The notes beneath the pieces are model-generated. The model worked only from the letters and a program-made list of their open reading frames with translations, made no database searches and had not been told where the DNA came from. A DNA stretch of 64,000 bases, taken from NCBI RefSeq assembly GCF_014635025.1, contig NZ_BMCE01000002.1, positions 186,001 to 250,000 of the forward strand, in the 5' to 3' direction. Positions 8,336 through 18,734 of the stretch are shown piece by piece. The position numbers and the translations under genes were made by a program. The DNA comes from Fictibacillus barbaricus (GTDB lineage Bacteria > Bacillota > Bacilli > Bacillales > Fictibacillaceae). Position 1 is the stretch's first letter. Each line of letters opens with the position of its first letter.

Positions 8336-9415
8336 ATGTCAAACGAGTTAGAAGTATTACGAAAGCAGATGGATGAAATTTCTTTAAAGATTTTGGAGCT
8401 ATTAAATGAGCGAGGCAATGTCGCACAGCAAATTGGGAAGCTAAAAGAAATGCAAGGAGTAAAACGATTTGACCCTGTAAGAGAAAGAGAGCTGTTAGAT
8501 CTAATTGCTTCTCACAATGATGGTCCTTTTGAAACTTCAACTGTACAGCATATCTTCAAGCAAATTTTCAAAGCAAGTTTAGAACTGCAAAAAGATGATA
8601 ATCGAAAAGCGTTGCTGGTATCTCGTAAAAAGAAACCAGAAGATACAATTGTAAATGTAAAAGGTGAAAAAATTGGTGATGGCAATCCTCACTTCATCAT
8701 GGGACCTTGTGCAGTGGAAAGCTATGAACAAGTGAAACAAGTTGCAGAAGTTATTGCAGAAAAAGGGTTAACTTTAATCCGAGGCGGAGCATTTAAACCG
8801 CGTACGTCTCCTTACGATTTCCAAGGACTAGGCCTAGAAGGATTAAAAATATTGCGTAAAGCTGCTGATGAACATCAGCTTGCGGTAGTAAGTGAGATTC
8901 TAAATCCAAACGATATTGAAATGGCTTTAGATTATGTGGATGTAATTCAGATTGGTGCACGTAATATGCAGAACTTTGATCTATTAAAAGCAGCTGGTGC
9001 TGTAAACAAACCCGTATTGCTGAAACGCGGACTAGCCGCTACGATTGAAGAATTCATGTACGCTGCTGAATACATTCTGGCTCAAGGCAACTCTCAAGTT
9101 ATTCTTTGCGAACGCGGTATCCGTACTTATGAGAGAGCAACCCGTAATACACTTGATATCTCAGCGGTTCCTATTCTTAAAAAAGAAACACATCTGCCAG
9201 TAGTTGTTGACGTAACACATTCAACCGGAAGAAAAGATCTTCTCCTCCCTGCCGCTAAAGCAGCGATGGCGATCGGTGCTGATGCGGTCATGGCTGAAGT
9301 TCACCCTGACCCAGCTGTAGCGTTATCCGACTCTGCACAGCAGATGAACATTCCGGAATTCCATGAATTCATGGACGCGCTGTTAAATAAAGAAAAAAAG
9401 AAAATACATTCTTAA
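8336..9415 (+). CDS. aroG: Bifunctional chorismate mutase / 3-deoxy-7-phosphoheptulonate synthase
   Basis: A 359-residue fusion. Residues ~1-90 form an AroQ-type chorismate mutase ([16 protein letters not shown]…IGKLKEMQG…FDPVRE), and residues ~95-359 a DAHP synthase ([55 protein letters not shown]-type motif). It is very close to the B. subtilis enzyme (called AroA there, 358 aa), where the mutase domain mediates feedback inhibition by chorismate and prephenate. Start at 8336 behind GGGGAGG. It is divergent from the aroC operon, so entry and exit of the shikimate pathway sit side by side. Confidence 0.96.
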   Translation: MSNELEVLRKQMDEISLKILELLNERGNVAQQIGKLKEMQGVKRFDPVRERELLDLIASHNDGPFETSTVQHIFKQIFKASLELQKDDNRKALLVSRKKKPEDTIVNVKGEKIGDGNPHFIMGPCAVESYEQVKQVAEVIAEKGLTLIRGGAFKPRTSPYDFQGLGLEGLKILRKAADEHQLAVVSEILNPNDIEMALDYVDVIQIGARNMQNFDLLKAAGAVNKPVLLKRGLAATIEEFMYAAEYILAQGNSQVILCERGIRTYERATRNTLDISAVPILKKETHLPVVVDVTHSTGRKDLLLPAAKAAMAIGADAVMAEVHPDPAVALSDSAQQMNIPEFHEFMDALLNKEKKKIHS

Positions 9416-9434
9416 TAAATAGTGAAAGTTATTT

Positions 9435-9462
9435 AAGCCTGGCTCTTAGAGTCAGGCTTTCT
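9435..9462 (+). terminator. Terminator after aroG
   Basis: An 11-bp stem AAGCCTGGCTC … GAGTCAGGCTT with a 3-nt loop and a broken T tract (TCTGTGTTT). Confidence 0.6.
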
Positions 9463-9472
9463 GTGTTTCTGC

Positions 9473-9673
9473 TTAGCCTTCGAAATACTCTTTGTAGTAC
9501 CCGCCTACTTTACCCGTGTTATCAATAACGAAATAAAACTCTTCAGTTTCATTTTTTAACTCGTATGTTTTACCCGTAGTTAATGCTCGGTTAACCAAAT
9601 ATTTTTTTGCTTCTGTATGTACACATTTAATTTCGCGGATCGTTGGTCTGTTCGCCCACTCTAAATGAATCAT
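9473..9673 (-). CDS. Small conserved protein, resembles DUF6501
   Basis: A 66-residue soluble protein starting MIHLEWANRPTIREIKCVHT and ending GKVGGYYKEYFEG. It resembles a short Bacillaceae family that I believe is DUF6501; function unknown. The start at 9673 follows GAAGGAG by 9 nt. A longer in-frame version to 9730 has no better ribosome site and would add a non-family N-terminus. It is a single gene, convergent with aroG. Confidence 0.6.
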   Translation of the reverse strand: MIHLEWANRPTIREIKCVHTEAKKYLVNRALTTGKTYELKNETEEFYFVIDNTGKVGGYYKEYFEG

Positions 9674-9840
9674 GATGTCTCTCTCCTTCTCTTTACAGAT
9701 TCTATTTGTTAAATCATAATGTCTCACCATGTTTTATGTCAAATTCATTTTTTATGCGAGATGCTTCTCTAGTATTCCGTCAATTCTATGGGTTACTATG
9801 ATATGGAACATTATTTTCTTAGAAATGGAGATCTACATAT

Positions 9841-10806
9841 ATGAAAGCATTAGTATTTAATACGTTTGGCGGACCAGAAGTATTGGAATACCGTGAAATT
9901 AATGACCCTGTGTTTGGGCCACGCGATATTTTGTTAGAAATGAAAGCAATTGGCTTAAACTTTGCTGACATTTATAGAAGAAAAGGAAACTATCATCTAG
10001 AAGGACAGCCACCCTACATTCTTGGATATGAAGGTGCTGGAATTGTAAAAGAAGTTGGAAGTCATGTAGAAGGCGTGTCAGTTGGAGATCGAATCGCTTT
10101 TGCAGATGTGCCAGCTGCTAACGCAGAGCTGGTTGTTGTGCCTAGTGATAAAGCAATCCCTATTCCTGAAGGTGTGACTTTTGAATCAGCAGCTTCCCTC
10201 TTGTTACAAGGTCTTACGGCACACTATTTAACAAAAGACAGTTTTTCAATTAAAAATGGTGATGTTGTACTTGTTCATGCTGCCGCTGGCGGTGTAGGAC
10301 AGCTATTGATTCAAATCATCAAGTTGTTAGGCGGTGATGTTATCGGATTGACTTCCTCTGAAGAAAAACGTCAAACAGCACTTTCGGTCGGTGCTGATTC
10401 GGTATATCTCTATAATAATAATTGGAAAGAGTCCATAATGGAATTTACATCAGGAAAAGGTGTAGATGTTGTTTATGAATCAGTGGGTTCTACAATAATG
10501 GATAGTTTTGATGTAACACGAATCGGAGGAACGGTGGTATTTTTCGGCATGGCAGGCGGAGATCCTGTAAAAATTGATCCTCGGATGTTAATGGATACGT
10601 CTAAAACGTTAACTGGCGGCGACTTATGGAATGTGCTAACCTCTCTTGAGGAACGTGTAAACCGTTCGCGTGAGTTGTTTCAATGGATTAAGGACGGCCA
10701 TTTGAGGATTGCTCATACTTTGTTTCCGTTGAGTGAAGGCGCAAAGGCCCATGAATTCCTCGAGAGCAGAAAAAGCACAGGGAAGATTTTGCTGATTCCT
10801 TCATGA
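9841..10806 (+). CDS. NADPH:quinone oxidoreductase, zinc-free MDR family
   Basis: A 321-residue medium-chain reductase. The N-terminal GroES-like domain contains GLNFADIYRRKGNY and GYEGAGIVKEVG; the Rossmann domain has HAAAGGVGQLLIQIIKLLG near residue 150. There is no cluster of Cys zinc ligands, as in quinone reductase (Qor/zeta-crystallin) members. The expected activity is NADPH-dependent one-electron reduction of quinones or enones; the physiological substrate cannot be told. Single gene with a terminator right after the stop. Confidence 0.88.
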   Translation: MKALVFNTFGGPEVLEYREINDPVFGPRDILLEMKAIGLNFADIYRRKGNYHLEGQPPYILGYEGAGIVKEVGSHVEGVSVGDRIAFADVPAANAELVVVPSDKAIPIPEGVTFESAASLLLQGLTAHYLTKDSFSIKNGDVVLVHAAAGGVGQLLIQIIKLLGGDVIGLTSSEEKRQTALSVGADSVYLYNNNWKESIMEFTSGKGVDVVYESVGSTIMDSFDVTRIGGTVVFFGMAGGDPVKIDPRMLMDTSKTLTGGDLWNVLTSLEERVNRSRELFQWIKDGHLRIAHTLFPLSEGAKAHEFLESRKSTGKILLIPS

Positions 10807-10820
10807 TAGAATTTGGGGTG

Positions 10821-10845
10821 GCTGCAAGTTGCAGCTGCTTTTTTT
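10821..10845 (+). terminator. Terminator after the quinone reductase gene
   Basis: GCTGC aagtt GCAGC stem followed by TGCTTTTTTT. Confidence 0.75.
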
Positions 10846-11026
10846 GCAAAATAGTTGTAAAGTGCAAATAATATACGTTCGGATTTGTTAGTTTTCACAA
10901 GTATAATTATTTGCAAAATGCAAGTATAGGAGTTTAAAGTAAGCTGGCAATGGTTACACTCCCAAAAGCGAGCCAATCGTTTATTTGATTAGAATAATAT
11001 TATGTTAAGTCGTTTGAGTGACCTAT
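10846..11026. other. Intergenic stretch without recognised feature
   Basis: AT-rich sequence between the quinone reductase terminator and the NERD remnant. I see no ORF with a ribosome site, no promoter pair and no repeat. Together with the remnant it makes about 640 bp without an intact gene. Confidence 0.5.
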
Positions 11027-11390
11027 TTAGGAAGCGGGATTTGGTAGGCTGCTGAATTTGTAGTTCGGAGTGGGCTTTATATCCATAGATTTTAAGATTT
11101 TTTTCATTGTGGTAGAAGAATCTAGGTGTAAGAACTTTCTTAGGTCACGGTTTTTAACCTTAACATCAAACAAGAGCGCGTAATCTTGAATCGCCTTCAC
11201 ATGAGCTTCTTTTGATTTCTTAAAGCATGATGTGCAAAACCATGTTCCTCTTTTACGAATCATCGGCAAGTGATCGCAGAATGGATAAATAACTCCCGTC
11301 TGTATATCGGCCGAATGAAGGTGGTCCCTTGACGTACGCCAAGATTCCGATTCATCATTACAATCACCCCGCCAGCGACACTTCCACAAC
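11027..11390 (-). pseudogene. C-terminal remnant of a NERD-domain (nuclease-related) protein
   Basis: The frame encodes …IYPFCDHLPMIRKRGTWFC, then TSCFKKSKEAHVKAIQDYALL, and ends …FSSLPNPAS. This resembles the zinc-ribbon tail (C..C…RKRGTWYC..C…K.AH..A..DYALL) that follows the NERD domain in Bacillus proteins. The ~200-residue NERD domain itself is missing. The first Cys-containing half of the ribbon looks degraded (PFC then D where a second Cys is expected), and the only available start lies inside the odhB terminator, with no ribosome site. I therefore read it as a decayed gene left between odhB and the quinone reductase gene. Confidence 0.6.
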
Positions 11391-11394
11391 AAAT

Positions 11395-11426
11395 CAAAAA
11401 ACACCCCCTGCCACAGCAGGAGGTGT
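11395..11426 (-). terminator. Terminator of the odhAB operon
   Basis: ACACCTCCTGC tgtg GCAGGGGGTGT followed by TTTTTTG on the minus strand, just after the odhB stop. Confidence 0.85.
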
Positions 11427-11448
11427 ATCAAACTACATCATTAACTCA

Positions 11449-12723
11449 TTAACCTTCTAAAAGAAGTGACTCTGGATCTTCAAGAAGTTGCTTAACTGTC
11501 GTTAAGAAGCTTACTGCTTCTTTTCCGTCGACGATACGGTGATCGTAAGAAAGCGCGATGTACATCATTGGACGATTTTCCATGCGCTCTTTATCGATGG
11601 CAACCGGTCTCCATTGGATCGTATGCATTCCTAAAATCCCAACTTGAGGAGCGTTTAGGATTGGTGTAGAAAGCATTGAACCAAAGATTCCGCCATTCGT
11701 GATTGTGAATGATCCGCCTTGAAGATCTTCTAATGACAACTTCTTAGAACGTGCCTTCTCAGCTAAGTTTCCAATCTCTTTTTCGATGCCAGCAAAGCTT
11801 AGACGATCAGCGTTTCGGACAACCGGTACGACTAGTCCTTCTTCAGCGCCTACTGCGATACCGATATCGTAGAACTTCTTAAGAACCATCTCATCGCCTT
11901 GAATTTCTGCGTTAATCGCTGGGAATTTCTTTAACGCGCCAACTACAGCTTTGGTAAAGAACGACATGTATCCTAATTTAACACCATTTTGTTCATAGAA
12001 CTTGTCCTTGCGGCGAGCGCGGACTTCGTTGATCGCAGTCATATCCACTTCGTTGAACGTTGTTAACATCGCAGCTGTTTGTTGAGCTTCAACTAAACGT
12101 TTAGCGATCGTTTGACGTCTGCGGGACATCTTTACACGCTCAACTGGCTTTTCAGGGTTAACCACTTCAACAGAAGCAGCCGGCTTAGAAGCTGGTGCTG
12201 CTGGCTTAGTAGAGCTTACAGCTTTCTCACTGCTTCCACCTTCGGCATGACGCTTCACATCTTCCGTACGAACGCGTCCAAGAGGATCGCGTGCGCTTAC
12301 TTCAGAAAGGTCGATGCCTTTTTCACGAGCAAGCTTGCGTGCAGCTGGAGAAGCGATCGGACGATCAGAAGCTTTTACTTCTTCTTCTGCGGAAGCTTTT
12401 TCTGTAACTTGCTCTTGTTTTTGTGCTTCTGGAGCAGCTTTTTCCTCTGTTTTTTCTTCTGCAGCTGGCTCAGAAGCCTCAGAAGCATCACCATCAACGA
12501 TTGAGGCGATGATATCTCCAACAGAAACTGTATCGCCAGGCTCAACTTTGATGTTCTTTAAAATACCATCACGTTCAGCGCTGATCTCGATGTTTACTTT
12601 ATCAGTTTCAAGTTCTACTAGATCTTCACCTTTAACAACTGCTTCGCCTTCTTTTTTAAGCCACTGTGCTACTGTACCTTCTGAAATAGATTCGGCTAAT
12701 TCCGGAACTTTAACGTCAAACAT
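11449..12723 (-). CDS. odhB: 2-oxoglutarate dehydrogenase E2, dihydrolipoyl succinyltransferase
   Basis: A 424-residue TCA-cycle enzyme core subunit. The N-terminal lipoyl domain has the lipoylated Lys in [10 protein letters not shown] (about Lys42). An Ala/Glu/Lys-rich linker follows, then a peripheral-subunit-binding domain ([19 protein letters not shown], ~125-160), a second Pro/Ala linker and the catalytic domain ending with SYDHRIVDG (catalytic His). It transfers succinyl groups to CoA. The ATG at 12723 overlaps the odhA stop by 8 nt and follows GGGAGG; a GTG two codons earlier is too close to that site. Confidence 0.95.
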   Translation of the reverse strand: MFDVKVPELAESISEGTVAQWLKKEGEAVVKGEDLVELETDKVNIEISAERDGILKNIKVEPGDTVSVGDIIASIVDGDASEASEPAAEEKTEEKAAPEAQKQEQVTEKASAEEEVKASDRPIASPAARKLAREKGIDLSEVSARDPLGRVRTEDVKRHAEGGSSEKAVSSTKPAAPASKPAASVEVVNPEKPVERVKMSRRRQTIAKRLVEAQQTAAMLTTFNEVDMTAINEVRARRKDKFYEQNGVKLGYMSFFTKAVVGALKKFPAINAEIQGDEMVLKKFYDIGIAVGAEEGLVVPVVRNADRLSFAGIEKEIGNLAEKARSKKLSLEDLQGGSFTITNGGIFGSMLSTPILNAPQVGILGMHTIQWRPVAIDKERMENRPMMYIALSYDHRIVDGKEAVSFLTTVKQLLEDPESLLLEG

Positions 12724-15574
12724 GTTCACGGCCTCCCTCTCGCGATTGAATGTCTAGTGCTAATGATGTTTGGATAATTTGTTCTTGTTCTTTTTTGTAG
12801 ATGTCTGGCTCCCCACCAGCTGTACTTGAACGTTCTTGTCTGCCGATATATGAAACATGTGCTCCTTTTGGTGCAACAGCACGAAGTTTCGGTTCGATAT
12901 ACAGCCATGAACCCATGTTTTTCGGTTCTTCTTGTACCCAGATCAAGTCTTCTACGTTTGGATATTCTTTAATCAGAGCTGTCATCTCTTCTTCAGGGAA
13001 CGGATAGATCTGTTCAACACGTACAATATGCAATTCCGTTCTTTCGATTTGATCTTGCTCTAATGCTTTTTCAAGATCGATCGCAATTTTACCTGAGCAT
13101 AAAAGAAGCTTCTTCACTTTTTCTTTGTCCTTGCCAAGACCAGGCTGCTCTAATAATGGCATAAAATGGTCGCTCTCAAATGCTTCCGGTAATGATGCGA
13201 CTTTCGCATCACGAAGCAGGCTCTTTGGTGTCATAACAACCAACGGACGAACTTCATCCATGGAAAGAAGTTTTGCCTGGCGTCTTAACAAGTGGAAGTA
13301 TTGTGATGCTGTACTTACGTTCGCTACTGTCCAGTTGTTTTCTGCCCCAAGCTGCAAGAATCTTTCTAAACGTGCACTCGAGTGTTCAGGTCCTTGACCT
13401 TCATATCCATGTGGCAGAAGCATAACCATACCGGATTTTTGGCCCCACTTTGCGCGTCCTGCTGATAAGAATTGATCGAACAGAACTTGAGCAACGTTTG
13501 CAAAATCACCGTATTGTGCTTCCCATATAACTAGCGTTTCAGGTGCGAACACATTATAGCCGTATTCAAAGCCAACGACTGATGATTCTGAAAGAGGACT
13601 GTTATGAATCGCAAAAGAAACATCAATATCATCCATCGCGTGCAATGGAGAGAACTTCTTGCCGCTTTCGCTGTCATTCAAAACAAGGTGTCTTTGCGCA
13701 AAAGTACCACGCTCAGAGTCTTGCCCTGTTATACGAATCGGTGTTCCATCTTTAAGAATGGAAGCAAAAGCTAATGATTCAGCCATGCCCCAGTCGATCT
13801 TTTCACCCTGGAATGCTTTGCGTCTGCGCTCTAGAATTCTTTGGATCTTAGGGTATACATTAAAGTCTGCTGGGAACTTCAGCATGTTTTCCGTAAGCTC
13901 CTGAAGATCGGTCACAGAAATTGTGGTATCGATATCAGGAAGGGCTTTTGATAAAGGATCCGGAAGTCTAGTGTCTTCCAGTTTGAATTTCTCTTTACGG
14001 CCATGTACTTTTTCATACTCAGTTTGATGTTTTGTTAAAACATCTTCCTCAATGGCAGTAACTTCTTTTTCTGTAATTACGCCTTCTTTAACAAGCTGTT
14101 TAGCATAAACAGTTCGGACCGTAGGATGGCTGTTTACTTGCTTATACAATTTAGGCTGTGTTGCAGAAGGATCGTCCATCTCGTTATGTCCGAAACGGCG
14201 ATAGCCAATAAGATCGATTAGTACGTCTTTTTGGAACTTTTTACGATATTCATAAGCTAGGTGAACCGCTGCGATACAAGCTTCAGGATCATCAGCATTT
14301 ACGTGAATGATCGGAATCTCAAATCCTTTTGCAAGGTCACTCGCATACTTAGTTGAACGGGAATCTCCGCTGTCTGTTGTAAATCCTACTAAGTTGTTTG
14401 CGATGATATGAAGTGTTCCGCCTGTCTGATAGCCTCTAAGTCGGCTTAAATTCAATGTTTCTGCAACAATTCCTTCACCAGGAAAAGCCGCATCCCCATG
14501 GATCAGAATTGCGAATGCCTTTGATGTGTCTTGAACAGGATAGCCTTTGCTGTCGCGAGTTTCTTGAGCAGCTCTTGTATATCCTTCAACAACTGGATCC
14601 ACATACTCTAAGTGACTTGGATTGTTCGCTAATGAAATTTTGATCTTGTGTGTTTGATCTGTTTCCACTAGACGACTTGCACCAAGGTGGTATTTTACAT
14701 CCCCAGTCCAGCCAAAGTTAATTCCTCTAGAACCTTCAGAAGGAATTAGCTCTTTATTTGGAGAATGGTGAAATTCAGAGAAAATCAATTCGTACGGTTT
14801 ACCAAGGACATGAGCAAGAACATTTAAACGTCCTCGGTGAGCCATTCCGATAAGAGCATGTTCAGCTCCATCGCGGCATCCTTCTTTCGCAGCTTCATCG
14901 AGCATCGGTACAAGCATGTCAACGCCTTCAATGGAAAAACGCTTTTGTCCGACAAACGTTTTGTGAAGGAATTTCTCGAACCCTTCTACTTCTGAAAGTC
15001 GGGTTAAAAGGTTCTTCTTGTCTTCTGCTGAAAACTTAGGATAATGCTGGCTTGTTTCCACCATGGTGTTCAACCATTGGCGCTCCTCAGTCTCATGAAC
15101 ATGACTAAACTCATAAGCTATCGTCTTCGTATACACTTCCTGCAGCATTTGAATCGCTTGCCAGCCATCTTTTACGCTTGATGGCGCCTCTTTCCAAATA
15201 AAGGAAGGTGGTATCGCTTTCAAATCTTCAATCGATAAATTAAATTCTTTCGGGTCAATATGGTGGTTGTCTTTAGGAAATTCCCCAACTGGGTATAAGT
15301 TAGCTGCTAAGTGACCGTAAGTGCGAATATTTTCTGCTAGTTTCAATGCAGCCGCCAATTTCTCTAAATCCATTCCATCAATGCTCTGTGCAGTACGTTG
15401 ATTTGATTCAGAACCCTCACTTGGAGGACCCCAAGCATCAAATTTTTCTTTGAATGAACTGTCAACAGATTCCGGATCCACGCTATATTGATCATATAGT
15501 TCAAGGACATAAGCCAAGTTTGGACCGCTCAGTCCTTGCCAAGGATTTTCTGATTTGGAACGTTGATGACTCAT
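12716..15574 (-). CDS. odhA: 2-oxoglutarate dehydrogenase E1
   Basis: A 952-residue thiamine-diphosphate enzyme that decarboxylates 2-oxoglutarate in the TCA cycle. It begins [21 protein letters not shown] (short E2-binding-type N-terminus). The ThDP domain includes [45 protein letters not shown] and the GxGD…N-type cofactor region; a transketolase-like domain follows ([20 protein letters not shown]). Start at 15574 behind GGAGGG; a longer in-frame version to 15682 would run through the promoter region. It is the first gene of odhAB. Confidence 0.95.
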   Translation of the reverse strand: MSHQRSKSENPWQGLSGPNLAYVLELYDQYSVDPESVDSSFKEKFDAWGPPSEGSESNQRTAQSIDGMDLEKLAAALKLAENIRTYGHLAANLYPVGEFPKDNHHIDPKEFNLSIEDLKAIPPSFIWKEAPSSVKDGWQAIQMLQEVYTKTIAYEFSHVHETEERQWLNTMVETSQHYPKFSAEDKKNLLTRLSEVEGFEKFLHKTFVGQKRFSIEGVDMLVPMLDEAAKEGCRDGAEHALIGMAHRGRLNVLAHVLGKPYELIFSEFHHSPNKELIPSEGSRGINFGWTGDVKYHLGASRLVETDQTHKIKISLANNPSHLEYVDPVVEGYTRAAQETRDSKGYPVQDTSKAFAILIHGDAAFPGEGIVAETLNLSRLRGYQTGGTLHIIANNLVGFTTDSGDSRSTKYASDLAKGFEIPIIHVNADDPEACIAAVHLAYEYRKKFQKDVLIDLIGYRRFGHNEMDDPSATQPKLYKQVNSHPTVRTVYAKQLVKEGVITEKEVTAIEEDVLTKHQTEYEKVHGRKEKFKLEDTRLPDPLSKALPDIDTTISVTDLQELTENMLKFPADFNVYPKIQRILERRRKAFQGEKIDWGMAESLAFASILKDGTPIRITGQDSERGTFAQRHLVLNDSESGKKFSPLHAMDDIDVSFAIHNSPLSESSVVGFEYGYNVFAPETLVIWEAQYGDFANVAQVLFDQFLSAGRAKWGQKSGMVMLLPHGYEGQGPEHSSARLERFLQLGAENNWTVANVSTASQYFHLLRRQAKLLSMDEVRPLVVMTPKSLLRDAKVASLPEAFESDHFMPLLEQPGLGKDKEKVKKLLLCSGKIAIDLEKALEQDQIERTELHIVRVEQIYPFPEEEMTALIKEYPNVEDLIWVQEEPKNMGSWLYIEPKLRAVAPKGAHVSYIGRQERSSTAGGEPDIYKKEQEQIIQTSLALDIQSREGGREHV

Positions 15575-15663
15575 CTTTTGTTCCCTCCTGCTTCCCTTTG
15601 TAAGTATTGTGCTGTTGCTGTTAACAGGTGATTCATTATTTCTCGCCCTTGTAAATTCCCTAT

Positions 15664-15677
15664 TTAAAGCGCTCTCA
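15664..15677 (-). promoter_or_regulatory. cre-like site upstream of odhA
   Basis: TGAGAGCGCTTTAA on the minus strand matches the CcpA operator consensus TGWNANCGNTNWCA at all but one fixed position. It lies ~90 bp before the odhA start. Carbon catabolite control of odhAB would be sensible, but a single near-match is weak evidence. Confidence 0.4.
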
Positions 15678-15693
15678 AACAATGAATGAAAAG

Positions 15694-15714
15694 AACCTTA
15701 TCATTGATAAGGTT
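15694..15714 (-). terminator. Perfect 21-bp palindrome between rarD and odhA (terminator or operator)
   Basis: Ten-base arms AACCTTATCA/TGATAAGGTT around one central base. On the minus strand it is followed by CTTTTCATTC, only a weak T tract. It is 31 nt after the rarD stop, so it may end the rarD transcript, or act as an operator for odhAB. Confidence 0.5.
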
Positions 15715-15745
15715 TCAACTGTAAGCAATGGTCATTGCCATTATA

Positions 15746-16684
15746 CTATATTTTTGCAGAAAGTGAATTTTGTTTTTTACGATTTATGATATAATTTGCC
15801 CATTTTGTTCTACTGAAGGTAAAAATAAGGAGTGCAATCCAGATTAAAGTAAAAGAAATGATGTGTATCGTGCTAAATGTTTCATGGTACATAAAAACGC
15901 CTAAAAATAGCATGATGGTTGGTGCTATATATTGAAGAAAGCCGATCATCGTCATGGAGATCCGTTTAACTCCTTGTGCAAAACAAACTAAAGGTACTGC
16001 TGTGACCAACCCCGCTCCCCACAAAAGTAAAGTAGTAGCAGTGCCTCCTGAAACAAATGAAGCATCTCCGTTCCCTTGAAGAATAACTAAGTAGATAAAT
16101 GCGAACGGAACAACAAACATAGTCTCAAAGGTAAGTCCAGATAACGAGTCAAAACTGCCCAGTTTTTTTGCAAGTCCGTATAGGCCAAACGAAAGAGCCA
16201 ATAGAACAGCTACCCAAGGAAAATCCCCATACTGCCAAGTTAAAAGAAGAACACCTAAGGCTGCAATTATAAAGGAAATGATCTGCCAGCTGTTTAGTTT
16301 CTCTTTTAATACAACCATTCCTAAGATAACGCTCACAAGAGGGTTGATATAATACCCTAAACTTGCTTCAACAACGTGATCGGTGTTAACAGCCCAAATA
16401 TAGATAAGCCAGTTACCACTAATTAATAATGAGGCTGCAAACACAGATAAAAACTGTTTTTTATCAGAAAGAAGTATTTTAAAATCTCTTTTCAAGGCTT
16501 CCTGACGTTTTAAAATAACCATAACAGCCGACATAAGCAAGAAAGACCAAAAAATGCGATGCGCTAAGATTTCTCCTGAACCAACCGAATCGAGGGGTTT
16601 CCAATAAAGAGGAAGGAAACCCCATATTAAATAAGAAATAGCTGCATACCAAACACCTTTTGTATGTTCATTGTTTTTCTCCAT
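15746..16684 (-). CDS. rarD: EamA-family transporter RarD
   Basis: A 312-residue membrane protein with about ten predicted transmembrane helices in two EamA halves. The RarD-type start is clear (GVWYAAISYLIWGFLPLYWK…LAHRIFWS), as is SLGYYINPLVSVILGMVVLKEKL. RarD members were named for a chloramphenicol-sensitivity phenotype; the transported substrate is unknown. Start behind GGGGAG. It lies 100 bp after argS on the same strand, with no clear terminator between. Confidence 0.85.
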   Translation of the reverse strand: MEKNNEHTKGVWYAAISYLIWGFLPLYWKPLDSVGSGEILAHRIFWSFLLMSAVMVILKRQEALKRDFKILLSDKKQFLSVFAASLLISGNWLIYIWAVNTDHVVEASLGYYINPLVSVILGMVVLKEKLNSWQIISFIIAALGVLLLTWQYGDFPWVAVLLALSFGLYGLAKKLGSFDSLSGLTFETMFVVPFAFIYLVILQGNGDASFVSGGTATTLLLWGAGLVTAVPLVCFAQGVKRISMTMIGFLQYIAPTIMLFLGVFMYHETFSTIHIISFTLIWIALLIFTFSRTKWANYIINRKKQNSLSAKI

Positions 16685-16785
16685 TGTTAGCTCCCCGATT
16701 CCCTTAATAAGTTGAAGTTATAAGATTATATAACGGAACCGTAAACATTTACCACTAAGAGAACTTCAATTTATAAGAAAAATAA

Positions 16786-18468
16786 CTACATTCGTTTTGG
16801 GGTTTGTATCCCTAATAATCGTAAGCCTTCTTTCAACACGGTCTGAATAGATGCACATAGAGCCAATCTTTGATTTGTCTCAGCACTATTTAAGATCTTT
16901 ACGCTTGCATAATAGTGATTAAATTTATGGGAAAGCTTTAAAACATACTTTGATATTACAGAAGGTTCTTTGCGCTTAAATGCTTGTTCAACAACTCCTG
17001 GAAAATCATTTAAAACAGATAGTAGTTCCCAGCTTTCATCTCCAATAGAGAATTTAGCAGGCAGGTTCCACTCAAAGTTCCCTTTTTTAAGTAATGTCTC
17101 TATTCTGGCAGCTGTATATTGGACGTATGGTCCTGTATCTCCTTCAAATTTAAGCATCTGTTCAAGGGAAAATTCTACATCGTTTCCTTTTTCGTTTTTA
17201 AGATCATGAAAGATTACAGCACCTACCCCGACTTGTCGTGCTACTTCCTCGACACCGCTAAGTTCTGGGTTTTTTTCTTTAATATTCTGTTCAGCGAGCT
17301 GGATAGCTTCTAATAGAACGGTTTCAAGAAGTACGGTTCTTCCTTTACGAGTGCTCATCTTTTTCCCGTTCTGCAATATAAGTCCGAATGGCACATGGTG
17401 CATGTGATCAGACCATTCATATCCCATCTTGTATAAAACTCGTTTAACTTGTTCAAAATGCAGGGATTGTTCATGGCCCACTACATAGAATGCTTGATCA
17501 AATGAGTAAGTGTTCATTCTATAGATAGCGGCAGTAAGGTCGCGTGTAGCATAAAGAGTTGCCCCATCAGTCTTTTTGATCAAACATGGAGGCAGATCTT
17601 CTCCCACTTTAACAATTTGTGCACCTTCAGATGTTTCTAACAAATTCTTTTCCTGAAGTTCTTGAACGGTTGCGTCCATTTTGTCGTTAAAAAAAGCTTC
17701 ACCGTTATATGAATCAAAGTGTACATCGAGCAGATCATAAATCTTTTGAAAGGCTTTTAATGATGCATCCTTAAACCAGATCCAAAGTTCTGTTGCTTGA
17801 GGGTCATGGTCTTCTAATTTTTTAAACCACAATCGTCCCTCACCGTTTAAGGAAGTATCTTTATCTGCTTCCTCATGAAAACGAACATATAGCTTTGTCA
17901 GCTCTTCAATAGGATTAGCTCTTACCTTTTCTTCTTCTCCCCATTTTAAATAGGCACAGATTAATTTCCCAAACTGTGTTCCCCAATCTCCGATGTAATT
18001 GATCTTCACCGTGTTGTAGCCGCATTTTTCGCTAATGGCTGCTAATGAGGAACCAATAACAGTTGAGCGCAAATGACCCATTGAGAATGGTTTAGCAATG
18101 TTTGGTGAAGAAAGATCAAATACGATAGTTTTTTCATTTCCAAAAGGATGATTCGCATAATTCTCTTTCTCATTTAATATCTTCAGTAAGAGTTCTGATG
18201 CAGCTGAATTTTTGTTGAAGAAGATGTTTACATAACCGCCAGCCGGTTCCATCCTCTCAAATTGGTCAGGAAGAGTGCCTGATGAAAGCTCTTTAGCAAT
18301 TTCATGCGGTGCTTTTTTATAGATTTTGGCCAACTGGAAACAAGGAAACGCTAAATCACCTTGCTTTAATTGCTTTGGTTTTTCGATTAACCCTTCAATT
18401 TGTTCTAACGTTAACTCGTTTCCGATTTTTTTATTAAGAAAAGCAGCAAATTCTTTTTTCCCTTTCAA
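16786..18468 (-). CDS. argS: Arginyl-tRNA synthetase
   Basis: A 560-residue class I synthetase charging tRNA-Arg. The N-terminal Add-1-like domain has QGDLAFPCFQLAK. The HIGH-like motif is SSPNIAKPFSMGHLRSTVIG, and the KMSKS-like motif is GKKMSTRKG near residue 370. The C-terminal DALR anticodon-binding domain holds YVQYTAARIETLL and SHKFNHYYASVKIL. The start codon is TTG at 18468 with GGAGGG upstream. Expression should depend on the T-box directly upstream, which has an Arg specifier. Confidence 0.95.
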   Translation of the reverse strand: MKGKKEFAAFLNKKIGNELTLEQIEGLIEKPKQLKQGDLAFPCFQLAKIYKKAPHEIAKELSSGTLPDQFERMEPAGGYVNIFFNKNSAASELLLKILNEKENYANHPFGNEKTIVFDLSSPNIAKPFSMGHLRSTVIGSSLAAISEKCGYNTVKINYIGDWGTQFGKLICAYLKWGEEEKVRANPIEELTKLYVRFHEEADKDTSLNGEGRLWFKKLEDHDPQATELWIWFKDASLKAFQKIYDLLDVHFDSYNGEAFFNDKMDATVQELQEKNLLETSEGAQIVKVGEDLPPCLIKKTDGATLYATRDLTAAIYRMNTYSFDQAFYVVGHEQSLHFEQVKRVLYKMGYEWSDHMHHVPFGLILQNGKKMSTRKGRTVLLETVLLEAIQLAEQNIKEKNPELSGVEEVARQVGVGAVIFHDLKNEKGNDVEFSLEQMLKFEGDTGPYVQYTAARIETLLKKGNFEWNLPAKFSIGDESWELLSVLNDFPGVVEQAFKRKEPSVISKYVLKLSHKFNHYYASVKILNSAETNQRLALCASIQTVLKEGLRLLGIQTPKRM

Positions 18469-18488
18469 TTTTTTCCCTCCCTAAATAA

Positions 18489-18728
18489 AAAAACCGTCTC
18501 TTCTAATTATAGAAGAGACGGATTAATACCGCGGTACCACTCTCATTGCCCTAAATAGGCCGCTTGATCTGTTAACGGGAAGCCCCGGTTTGCCCTACTC
18601 GAATTCAAGCAAACATTTCCAAAGTGCGCTTCGTCTGAAAGTTGGACCGGGCTCTCACCAACCCCCAGCTCGCTAAACCATACTAAACAGAGTACTCTCT
18701 TTTTCATAAATGTTCATTCATTTAGTTT
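18489..18728 (-). ncRNA. T-box riboswitch upstream of argS, arginine type
   Basis: On the minus strand: the Stem I apical region GAGCTGGGGGTTGGTGAGAGCC (18640-18675), the specifier CGC (Arg) at 18626-18628 in the context GAAG-CGC-A, the T-box core AGAGTGGTACCGCGG (18529-18543), and a terminator with a 12-bp stem CCGTCTCTTCTA/TAGAAGAGACGG and T run (18489-18521). Uncharged tRNA-Arg would promote antitermination and argS synthesis. Confidence 0.93.
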
Positions 18729-18734
18729 TTCCAT

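Noticed and set aside
11391-11431. Methionine start at 11431 for the 134-residue NERD-like frame
   Set aside because: These codons are the odhB terminator hairpin read through. The frame has no ribosome site and no family match here, so only the downstream remnant is reported.
12314-12757. 147-codon frame antisense to odhB
   Set aside because: It is an artefact of the Ala/Glu/Lys-rich linker of odhB read in reverse (Ser-rich product).
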